From the NCBI GenBank assembly GCA_036365455.1, contig JAWQUS010000016.1, forward strand, positions 12,051,001 through 12,115,000: a DNA stretch of 64,000 bases. The letters run 5' to 3'. This document shows, piece after piece, positions 1-11,400 of this stretch (its first letter is position 1; every line of letters begins with the position of its first letter). The position numbers were made by a program, and so were the translations under genes. A model generated the notes under the pieces. That model had not been told where the DNA came from. It was given only the letters and a program-made list of their open reading frames with translations, and ran no database searches. This DNA is from Macrosoma leucophasiata. Lineage: Eukaryota; Arthropoda; Insecta; Lepidoptera; Hedylidae.

Positions 1-639
1 TTTCGTTAATAACTAAGATAATAGCAGCAAACATTACCATATTAGAACTGAGAATACCAACGTGCGAAGGGTGTAAAAACATAAAAGAGTGGTATAGATT
101 TCACTACATGACTATATTTATGCATAAAATAAATAAAAATTAATCGCTTAATGTGCTACTAAGTAGATATAAAATCTGAGAACGACTCAACAAATTTTGC
201 TGATTTATTTTTATTGTGTTTGATAAAGCCTGAGGAAGGTTTTTATGGAGTGAAAAAACATTAAAAAAAAAACAAAAAAACAGTAAAAATCTCATTTTTA
301 TTCACCATACTAGTACTTCGTCCCAGTAAAATTTTTGACATAATTATTATTTAAAATCTAAGGTGGTTATAAGGTGGTTACAAGAGCTATCTACGGCTAT
401 CTACAAATAAGAAGGATTTTGCAATACAGACAGGTGTCAAACAGGATGATAAAATAAACGCTCTCTTCCAAATTATGCACTAGCACACTGCAAGAAATAT
501 TTAACTTTAAATTATGGTTTGACAGGGGCTTAAATGTCGGAGTGAAAAAGCTAACAAATCTCCGTTTTGCGTGCGAAGAAATTTTGTTTTCCCAAAGCGC
601 TGTCAAAATGAAATAAATGCTCTAAGATCTGAGCACAGC
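1..639. other. AT-rich stretch, no gene seen
   Basis: I see no exon, RNA gene or recognisable repeat here. By inference it is intron of the kinesin gene whose next exon starts at 2302. There is an A-rich run near 264-290. Confidence 0.4.
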
Positions 640-1056
640 AAGCTTAGAGGATGGACTTGAAATTAATCAGTCCAAAACTAAATTATTAACCAAGATGAGC
701 GATGATGAGTCGAGGTAGATGGCCAAGAAATGGCCTGGAAGAGCTACTGGTCCATGAAGCAGTTTATAAAGGAAGATCTTCCGCTATCCCTAAGCGAAAC
801 CTGATCTACACGTGGATCCTGCCCGTCCCGGAACTTACGGGGCTCAAACATGATCTGACTGACTGATGCCCAGAAGTTCAAAGTCAAAGTTTTCCAACGA
901 GCTATGGAACGTAGCATCCTAGGAGTAGGTAAAGGAAAAGTACAAATTATGCAAAATGGTCTTGGCTTGAGGTCGTAGAAGACTGTAATAGGTGGAGCAA
1001 GTAACGGGAGGCTTTTGCCCAGCAGTGGGACAACTAAAACTAAAATAAAATAAAGC
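640..1056 (+). mobile_element. RTE-like LINE 3' fragment, decayed
   Basis: Around 865-925 the text reads as the RTE C-terminal signature (FQRAMERSILGV), and the fragment ends with the common lepidopteran 3' end GCCCAGCAGTGGGAC at about 1018-1032, followed by an A-rich tail of (TAAAA)-type repeats. Several segments look shuffled, and no long frame remains. It is a dead, 5'-truncated copy lying in a kinesin intron. Confidence 0.6.
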
Positions 1057-1082
1057 AGTATGAAGTTGGCCGGGTCAGCTAG
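1055..1082 (+). mobile_element. Helitron 3'-end fragment
   Basis: The text GCCGGGTCAGCTAG followed by T matches the ends of the better-preserved Helitrons at 34782-35157 and 40627-43099. Only the terminus is recognisable. Confidence 0.5.
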
Positions 1083-1500
1083 TAGTTTTAATAAAAATAA
1101 AGATGAGGCTACATGGACAAAGATGCAACGAGAGTCAGTGGCCCTGTTGTTACTACTTGTTACCTATACTTTTTGCCCTATACGAAACGAAGGTAAATTG
1201 TATCGGTGTCTACCTAATAGACACCACACCAATTAATTCAATGACCTAATACACAGACATCGTTATTTGAAGGGCAGTTCAAAGTGTCAAATGACTTCCG
1301 GAGTCGTCTGGCCTTTCCATTTTATTGAATAAAGATCTATAATAGAACTAATATTTAAATTTTTCTGTTTTATTAGTCATCAGGACTGACAATATCACGT
1401 ATGCCTTTTTATGACCTTTTTAGCATTAGAACATGCATAAGCTGAAACGCCTGAGAGCTTAATGCGTATGGATTAATTAGTATGGATTAACTTATTATAA

Positions 1501-1685
1501 CTCTCCGGCGCCGGGACTGATCGACTTCACCGAAAGCCCTCTAGAGGAGGAGAATTCTTCCGCTAGGGCAGTTAGTCAATTGAACAATGTTGGTCAAACC
1601 ATTGCATTAGAATGAGCGGTAGGTAGTAAATGAAATAACTTCACACCGAGTTATTTACTTTAAAGAACAACATGTTGCGATAAAA
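1501..1685 (-). repeat. Repeat family J, copy 1
   Basis: Read on the minus strand this stretch shares GGTTTGACCA, TTGTTCAATTGAC and GAATTCTCCTCC with copies near 9675-9775 and 20595-20930. Its outer end runs straight into the double hairpin at 1686-1798. No coding frame is seen, and the type of element is unknown. Confidence 0.5.
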
Positions 1686-1798
1686 CTACCTACTGCTACT
1701 GAGATCACCAACCCACATTGGTATGTGGGTTGGTGATCTCAGTAGCAGTAGGTAGGCATAATCGGTATGCTTGGATGGTTCCAAGCATACCGATTATG
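1686..1798. repeat. Two adjacent perfect hairpins
   Basis: The first hairpin pairs 1686-1718 with 1723-1755, 33 of 33 bases, around the loop TGGT. The second pairs 1757-1775 with 1780-1798, 19 of 19 bases, around an identical TGGT loop. Only one base separates them. They lie at the outer edge of family J copy 1. Confidence 0.9.
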
Positions 1799-2301
1799 GC
1801 ATAGGTATATATGATGCACAAAGTTGGTTGTTCTGGGCATCTTTGGGGAAGGAAACCTTTTTCTAGCTGTAGACGTCTTTCGGATGAAAGGAAGAAGGAA
1901 AAAGTATTAGTACGGGATCCCTAGAACATTTGTTACCTTTTATTACTAACAACTTGTTAGCTACTCACAAAGAATCGGTTTGTTAGTACTTAACAAGCCG
2001 ATTTTGACGAGACGCCCAACTTTTTTCCTTACAACAATTTTGGTAAATAGGGGTAGCAGGTATGAAACATGTTGATTGTTGTTGTTGAATTTCCTTTTCC
2101 GATTTATGAACGTTTACCATAAATTCTTAGTTCTTTTGCGAGCTACACTCATTGAAATAAATACAGTTTTCGAATTTAACTTGCGTACTTAGGTATATTA
2201 AGTTAAATTACTTATTAAAATCAACCCGACGTTTCGGTTGCTTTACAGCTTCCGTCATTTTTTAATCCTTGCGTAGCTATATCGTCGCCATTGTAACGCA
2301 G

Positions 2302-2467
2302 GTACGTAAACTACCGCGATTCAAAGTTGACACGGCTCCTGCGCGAAGTTCTGGGGGGACGCTGTCGTACCGCGATGGTGGCGCACGCTTCGCCCGCCGC
2401 CGTGCACCGCGACACCACGCGCTCCACGCTGCACTACGCGCAACGAGCCTCCCAAATCACCAACAAG
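2302..2467 (+). CDS. KIF19-like exon: end of motor domain
   Basis: The acceptor is CAG at 2299-2301 and the donor is AAG|GTACAC after 2467. It gives 55 whole codons after one carried base. It holds the late motor motifs [11 protein letters not shown] and [15 protein letters not shown], which in kinesins form the last helices before the neck linker. Confidence 0.85.
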
Positions 2468-5400
2468 GTACACTTTACGCTATCTACTATTTTATTAAGC
2501 CAAGATATCACGAGGCTAGTTTCAAGTCAGCTCAAGTCGTTTAGTCTAGCTACAGTCTTTAAATAATAATAATATCCTCCGATTTCGGTCACGGCTCCAA
2601 CACAGAATAGCCAACTGCGCAGGATATCTTTCATTGAAGTGCACAAGCTTATGCGCAAACACAGGTGCACTCATTATTCCTTCAATCTCATACCTCGATA
2701 AGACGACAATCCGATACAACCGGAGAGAGATCGGGCGTAGGACGGTTTTGTGAGCTCCCCGAGGCACGGGAATCAGAATCCGTACTACTGGGGAAATCCT
2801 CACATAAAATAACAACATTTTCCCGATCCGGGGGTCGACCTCAGACTTCAGCGATTGCGACACTATGACCCAAGAGGCAGTCAATACAGTCCTTAACGTT
2901 ATAGAAAACAAAGCAAATTTATGGGATGTCATCGATACGTAAGTTGTAAGATAATCGATCGATCGATGATGACAAGAAATTCCAATACTTAGTTTATATT
3001 AGTTTCGATTGCAGAGCGTTAACAATTATAGTTAGTTAACTTAGCTTCCTACCTCCCTAGCCATTTTAAACAAACAACTTTTGTAGCATATTCTTCACGA
3101 CAATGACGCGACATTCACTGTGGTACTTTTTATAGTGAGCGCGTTCCTGAACGCGTGTAATGGCTTTGAGTTCAATAGAACTCCAGCAAATGTAAGGACA
3201 TAAGTAACTTTTGATTAAGACTGGTAAAAATATTTATTTATTTATTTAAACTTTAATGCACCTAGTACATAAGGCGGACTTAATGCCATAGGGCATTCTC
3301 TACCAGTCAACCTTGAGGTAGTGGGATACTGATAGTAGGGGTGCAATAATAAAAACTATATGGACAGTACGAAATAGGTATTGTTTAGAAACAAAAACAT
3401 TATAAATTGTATTTAACAATCAATAAAAAGATAAAAATATATTAGATATAATTATTATATTTACGTATCATAAGTAATATATACATAACTTATACAGTAT
3501 ATAGATAATATATACAAAAATATATTATAAATATATATGCATAGGACGACAGAAAGTTAAAACTATGGCATCGACTCCAGGAAGTGACTATAGAGCTTTC
3601 GTTTGATTGAAAACTTAGAGGGAGACTTACGAATGTCAAGGGGCAGCGTGTTCCAGAGCTTAATCGCAGATATTACCAAAGATTTCGACAAAAAAACAGA
3701 ATGGTGGGAAGGTATTGCAAGCGTCAAATTCTCCGATGAACGAAGAGAAAGACTGTGGGAGTCGCCGAGAAAGTTAAATTTTGTTTGAAGATAATTCGGA
3801 GAACATGGATCGTTAATGATTGAAAATAGAAAACAGAGTATCCGCCAGGAACGTCTCTGGCGGATAGGAAGCCATTTAAGCTTAGAACGATAGAGGGAGA
3901 TGTGGTCATATTTTCGCAGGCCAAAGATAAAGCGAATGGAAGTATTAAGTAATCGATCCAATTTGTTGAGAAGTTCTTGTGAGATATCTGAGAAACAAAC
4001 ATCAGCATAATCAAGAGTGGGTAAAATAATAGAACGAACCAGGAGAATCTTTGTGCCGGTGGGTAAAAAGTTTTTATATCTATAAAGAGAGCGTAAGGTA
4101 GCGATAGTATTTTGACTAATTTTGTTTACCTGTTTTTTCCATTTTAGAGTTGAATCTATGTGTAGTCCTAAATCCTTAACGTTATCTACAAATGGTATGA
4201 TTGAATTGTCAAACACAACAGGAGGCAAATGATTCAGGTCAAATTTATTAATAAAATATGTGCTACCAATTGCTATAGCTTGACATTTCGATGTATTTAC
4301 AGAAATCCCAAATTTACGTGACCACTCACATATAGCTAGTAGATCCCTATTAATGTTAGTGATGGCCGAATGTAAATTAGCAATATCAGATTGAGTGTAA
4401 ATCTGAAGGTCATCAGCATACAGATGATAAGAGCAGTGAAGATAAGAAGTGATAAGATTTATAAACAAAGAAAATAAAAGAGGAGAAAGAATTCCGCCTT
4501 GTGGGACACCAGCGACAAGATTGCACCAGCCAGAAAGCTCCTGATTGACGCGCACTGCCTGCTGGCGACCACGAAGATACGAGGAGAACCATTCCTGGCC
4601 CAGTGATGAGATCCCAGTGAAGTTGAGTATGCTGAGGAGAATGTCATGGTCAACATTATTAAAAGCATTGGAGAAATCTACAAGGACAAGTACAGTCACT
4701 TGAGTGTTCTCCATGTTTAATCTGACATCCTCCAACACCTTTATAAGAGCAGTCGATGTGCTATGCCCAGGTCGAAATCCTGATTGAAATTGGGAAAGAA
4801 GGTTATTAGAAAGGATAAATTTAGACATTTGTTTGTGAACTGCGGCTTCTAGAACCTTAGAAAGAAAAAGCAGAATTGAAATGGGTTTGTAATGAGTGGG
4901 GAGACAGGGACTAGAGGATTTAGGACAAGGTACAATAAAGGCTTTCCGCCAAGCTGATGGGTAAGTACCGGAGAGAAGGGAAAAGTTAATAATGTGCGTG
5001 AAGATGGGCAGCACGGAGTCAAGTATGAGAAGAATCATTCTTCTACTAATACCATCGACTCCCATAGCATTGGATTTTAATGCAATAAGTATTTTGTAGA
5101 CCTCATCAATGGACACAGGAGAAAAGGTAAATAATTCACGAGTCAGAATCGGCATGGAAGCAAGGTTATGGATGGTAGCTAATTTAGTATTTACGTCAAA
5201 CGGAGGGGATGTAGAGAAATGTACGTTAAGATCGTTAAGGGTGCAGCTTAGAGAAGTCGGATTGAATTTGGGCTTGGAGAAGCCGAGGGTCTTCGGAAAC
5301 TTCCATATATCGGCCGGAGAAGAATGCAAAACATTATCAAAAATATAGCGGCGTTTAGCGGCTCTTATCATCTGGTTACAGCGATTTCTAGCTAGTTTAT

Positions 5401-8400
5401 AATTAATCCAATTTACCTCACTACGATCCCTCCGAAAGGTACGAAAGGCTCTATCAAAAATAACTTGTAAGCAAATTAATACCTTTAATTTTATATTATC
5501 TACGTGTCAGTTGTAGTTGTAATGGGCTTAAGATACCGCGAAGATATTCGCGAATTCAAATGCTGAAATCATCTGCAGAAATCAGATGCGACAAGACGAT
5601 TTTAATAAAAAGACTATCTAATCGATTGGATCGTCTTTCTATGAATACAAAGTAGCAAAAGTTGAAAAGAATTAACAACATACGTATTCGTTCGTTCTTC
5701 CTTAATTTTTCATCTTGATTGCATTGCATTATGTATTTATTTCAGGTTGAACGGGAGCTTGTTGAAACGCCCATGCACCTGTCTCAATATCGTACAGTGA
5801 TTAGTGAGTTGCGCGAGGAAATAGCTCGACTGAAGGTGAAGATGAAAGATGATCGAACAAGGTACGTACGAGTAGGTCTTAATAGGTACAAATTTAGAAT
5901 AAAATGATAATCACTTTAAATTTTTACGATACCAATGGATTTGTCAGCAGAAATAAGGAAGAACAACAGAAAATTGTAGAGGCAGTAAGTAAAGAGGAGT
6001 CAGAAGAGAGTGCTGCACATCTAAAGTCTTTGCGTGAGGCCATAGTATCCACTTTCAAGCAGCAGATGCGACTGCGGCGGAGGCTGATGGAGTTGGACAG
6101 TCATTTGTTGGGTCTAGCTTTGGACGCAGAGCGACAGCATGCTGCTATATCGCACTGGGAAGCAAGATTCAACCGATTGTACAAACCTATTACTTTTACT
6201 AGTTCAAGACTTAGTACGCAGCAAAGTTATAGGTAACTTCTTCTCTTGTAATCATTTAAATTATGAGTATTAAGTTCTCTTATCCTTTGAATGAATTACA
6301 GGATTGCTTATTGCTAGATATCTATTATCAGGTGATTCTTGTAAGTATGAGCGCTAACCCTAAATATGAAATAAGGGACAGACAACATTTCGCTTAGTAA
6401 CATGCTTTGCAATCCGTGCCTATATTTAGTACTAAAGCTGACAGTTGTTCCGTGAGAGGGGGCACGGGCGGCACGGGCAGCACGGGCAGCCTGGCGGGCG
6501 CGGGCGGCGCGGCGGGCGCGGGGGGCGGGGAGCGGGCGGAGGCGGAGGTGGCGGTGGAGCAGGCGTGGAGCGAGCTGGCGGCCGTGGAGCGCGAGCAGGA
6601 GGCGGCGCGCGCCGAGCGGGACCGCGTCGAGCGCCAGCTCGAGCAGGTCCGCCTGAGAGGCGCGCAGCTCGAACAGGTTATTAACGTACTGCTTATTATT
6701 AGGTACGTTATAGGTCAATATTTTTTAGGAGAATTACGACACAAATGCATGAACATAGAAGCACTATGAGCATTTTACAAGCCATGCAAACATAAATGTT
6801 TTTGATGGATAGTTATTTGACTAGAAATATGTAGCAGAAACACGTTCATCACACCTTCCATGAGGACCGAGATTTTTGGCGCTTCACGCTCTCTACCTAC
6901 TCCATAACAGACCTGGCGTAAAGATACGTACATTCATTATTATATTCAATCCGTTGAGGTCACCTTGGACATCATTGATAAACAAACTAAAACAATAATT
7001 TCTAATATTTGTGATCTGTCCAATAATACAATTGAACAAATGACGAGAAACAAGGTCTCGTTCTGCCTGTCTGGTAATTTACACCGGTCACTCGGCCGTC
7101 AATGTGATAAACTTGCTAAGAAAAAAATGTATGCTCCTATCCCCGTCATACTAATTTCCTATTCGATATGTGCGCAGGAGCTACCGGCGCACATCAACAG
7201 TGGGCCGGAGCGCGAGGTGCTGGCGCTGGTGTGCCGCGTGCACGAGCTGGAGGCCGACAAGTTGGCGCTGCAGGGCGAGCGGGCGGCGCGCGCGCACGAC
7301 CTGCGCCGCCGCGACCTCGCGCTGCAGCGCCGGGACGCCCAGCGACGCCTCACTGACGAGATCATCACACGCCAGCGACGTGCGCTAGAAGGTACTGGTG
7401 GTAGAGCTCCAGTGACGGAGCTCGCGGGCGTAGGCACCACCGCATTACCTAATTTACTTGCCGCTAAATGGTAGTGTTCAGCACTATCGTGTTCCGGTCA
7501 GGTGGTAATGTACGGCCCTGTAATTTCCGGCAGAGAGGCAAAACACCTTAGGCCTCAGGGGTGGTAACGCATCTGCATTTTGGCCTTGGCCTTCATGTGG
7601 GTGTCTATAGGCTGCAGTCATCACTTAACATCAATGTGAACTGCATGCTTGTTTGCCACTTCCATAAAATAATAGAAAAAAAGGTACCCCCGCTTGCGTC
7701 CTTCGACTGGAGGCTGACAAGCTGGTGCTGTAGAGCAAGCGAGCCACCCGCACGCACAGCTTACGATACCGTGACCTCGCGCTGTTGCGTCGGGACGCTC
7801 AGCGACGCCCTACGGACGACATCATCACACGCCAGCGACGTGCGCTATAGGGTTATAATAATAGGTTGGGGAAAAAGTCTTTTCGCGTTATAGTATGTAT
7901 GAACTTGTAATAAAATCTCTTTGGCTGTAGTATTTGTATCTGGCTGGTCTTGGTATCATTGAAAGTTCAAATTTTAAAGAACATAATTCCAAATTCAAAT
8001 TAGGCAAATGTGTGATTTTCATTTGTTTTTCGTACTGTCAAGATGAGTGAATCTAATGAAGAAATTCGATACATTTTAAAATTTTACTACAAAAAAGATA
8101 AAAATGCAATGCAAGCCGCGAAAAAAATTTGCGATGTTTATGGACCTAGTAGCACAAATTTGGTTTAAGCGTTTTCAATCCGGAAATTTTGATGTCAAAG
8201 ATGCACCTGGCTCTGGTCGCCTTATTACGGATAAAATGGATGCCATTTTTGAAAAAGTGGAGCAAGATCGACATATCAGTAGTTACGACGTAGCTGAAGA
8301 ACTGAGAATTGATCACAAAACAGTTTTGGCGCATTTGAAAAAAGCTGGGTACAAAAAAAAACTCGATATTTGGGTACCTCACGAGCTCACTGAAAGAAAC

Positions 8401-11400
8401 CTAATAAACCGTGTACTCATTTGTGATTCTTTATTACGACGTAATGAAAAAGAATCATTTTTGAAGAAGCTGATAACTGGTGATGAAAAGTGGATCACGT
8501 ACGACAAGAACGTGCGAAAAAGGTCGTGGTCGAGCTTCGGCCGGTCAGGCTTCACAGACTGTGGCGAAACCCGGGTTAACTCGCAATAAGGTGATGTTGT
8601 GTGTGTGGTGGGTTTGTAAGGGTATTATTCATTATGAGCTATTAACACCAGGCAGGACTATCGATTCTGAACTCTACTGCGAACAACTGATGAGATTAAA
8701 GCAAGAAGTTGAGAGAAAGCGGCCGGAATTGATCAACAGAAGGGGTGTGGTGTTTCATCATGATAACGCTAGACCTCACACATCTATAGCCACTCAGCAA
8801 AAATTAAGAGAGTTTGGCTGGGAGGTGTTAACGCATCCGCCGTATAGTCCTGACCTTGCACCTTCAGATTTCCACCTGTTTCGGTCTCTTCAGAATTCTT
8901 TATGCAATGTTAGGTTAACATCACGAGAGGACTGCCAAATCCACTTGTCGCGGTATTTTGATGAGAAGTCTCAAAATTTTTATAGCAATGGAATCATGTC
9001 CCTACCTACAAGATGGCAAAAGGTTATCGAACAAAATGGTACATACATACTTTAGTTAAATTGAAATAAACTATATTAAAAAATGTTTTGAATTATCTTA
9101 AAAAATGCGAAGAAACTTTTTCCTCAACCTAATTATAATAAAATAATATATAAAATAATATATATTGTTATTATGTTTCTCGTCAGTATGGGGATCAATT
9201 TGAACCCCGGACCGGAATTAGGTAGGCTTGCATGATTTCAAGAATTTTCACATGCCTAATTCCCGAAATACTTTCACTGCTGGACAAAAGCATAACACGG
9301 CCTTCCCCTTCACTTACAATAGTGTTATGCGTCATTAGGGGAGTATATGTTTTTGTACAATAGATTAAATAGAAACCTTTTATTTTATAAATTAGAATAT
9401 TAACCTGTAAAAAGATTTTTATTTATTTACTTACAGTCATTTTTTAAAATAACCAGTCACTGTTAATGTTTCATTAACGAATTTACCTAATACAGTTTAA
9501 CTCTAATGTTAATTAATATCACAATATAGTGAAGCAGTCTACCGCCTGAAGCACAGGTTTCAACCTGGTTCAGGTACGAATACAAACCATCTCTTATTTT
9601 ATATTGTTAAGAAATTTCATGTATATCATTTATTTTATAAATAAACAATTTTTATTTTATTTTTATTTTTACTACCCCTTTTAACTGACTGCAATAGTGG
9701 AAGAATTCTCCTCCGCTAGTAGGTGGTGAGGTCGTCACGTTCCGACACCGGAGACGGACGTACGTCTATTAAGAGACAATAATTGAGAGCATATTGGACC
9801 CTCTCCACGCAACACCACGAGTCGTGATGTGATTACGTGTATGAGCAAAGCTCTCTCTCTCTCATCTGTGTATGTAGGCAGGCATCGAAAGTGTCAGAGG
9901 TCCACCCAGGACCGGCAGAAAGATATCGTAGAGGTCTATCTATGTAAGCTCTCAGACTTCTCGACCTCAACTGGGCACTATAATAATATGTAGAGTTGTT
10001 ATGTAATATTTAACGTTCATTCTTTACCACCAAAAAATATGTACTTATAGGAACACATATCATACTCGTATATCGTAGTCATGTAGAGTAAAAATCTGTA
10101 GATAAATTACTTGAAAATCAAACATCTATATTATTTTTCAAAAAGTGTTATTTGTTGTGTGTGTTATTAGTGTTAATAAAACATGTTTTCTTTTCACAGA
10201 GGTGGGTATAGGTCTTCAACCGGATTTGGCACAACTCTACGAACTCTACCAGCAAGAAATACACGCCTCCACGTATACGGAGAGCAGCGATGTCTACTCA
10301 TCTTACAGATTGCCTCCTATTTCCTCCAGGTACTTAAAGGAATTTTTAATACAAGTTTACCCATAGATACTCGATACGAGTTTTCCTGTTAGGTAGTGTA
10401 GTTTCTGCATTGATTGAGCATTTGGTATTCCAAATCCTCTTGATAGTTTAATGAAAATAATGTTATAGAAAAGGAAATACTTAATGAAATCGAAGAAATC
10501 CGCAATACATTACGAAATAATAGTAACGTAGGTATTTGGGGGAGGCCTCTGTTTAGAAGTGGACGTCTTTTGGCTGAAATGATGATGATGATGATGAGTA
10601 ACTGGGTAGAGTAGGAGATTTTTTTTCAAATAGGTAATACCCACTTGTTTTTTTTTAATTCGTAGTACTATTCACAGTGGGTGCTTAGGCTCCACGTTAC
10701 ACGTGTGACCTCCTCATGCTACATCATAGATTGATCACATGATTGCTATCTTGTGAAAACATAGTTAAAGCAAGTAGGTAAAGTAACCTTCTTTACAAAT
10801 AATTTGAATCAATGTCGGCAATAAATCTTAGATAAGATTTACTCCAAAAACGTGTAACCTTTATCTGACACATTGTTTTTGCATCATCCTAAGTTAAATT
10901 AAAGCTTAAAATAGAGAATTATATTTTCATAGTAAACGGAACTGTGTATATGATTACTAGCTGACCCGGTAATCTATACAAATAAATAAAATTGGAGTGT
11001 ATGTTTTTTAATATTAAAATAAATAAATAATAAATTTTAAAAAACGCTTTCTACTAAATGCATGTATATGTATACACGGTACATATACCAAAACAAATTT
11101 TTTTGCCGTTTTTGTCGGTCTGTCTGCTTGGCGGGGCTAATCCTGGGAACGGCTGGACCGATTTTGAAGGGACTTTCACTGGCAGATAGCTGATGTAATA
11201 AGGAGTAACTTAGGCTACTTTTATACTAGCTGCGTCCACGACTTCGTCCGGGTAGATACTGAACAATGATAAATTCTCACGCGGGTGAAGTCTCGAGCAC
11301 AGCTAGTCAATAATAATTATGAAATCTACACGGGTGCGGCTCATCTGACTAAATTGATTAATCAATTAACTGATTACCGCAATCGTTTTCAAAGATATAA

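Noticed and set aside
1686..1798. Possible microRNA precursors
   Set aside because: Stems are perfect and loops only 4 bases, unlike typical pre-miRNAs, and I know no matching mature sequence.
2225..2245. CCCGACGTTTCGGTTG near the kinesin exon, and its partner at 26044
   Set aside because: A short shared repeat edge; too little to define an element.
2546..2932. 128-residue open frame on minus near the kinesin exon
   Set aside because: No recognisable motif; its neighbours are intron and it lacks any supporting signal.
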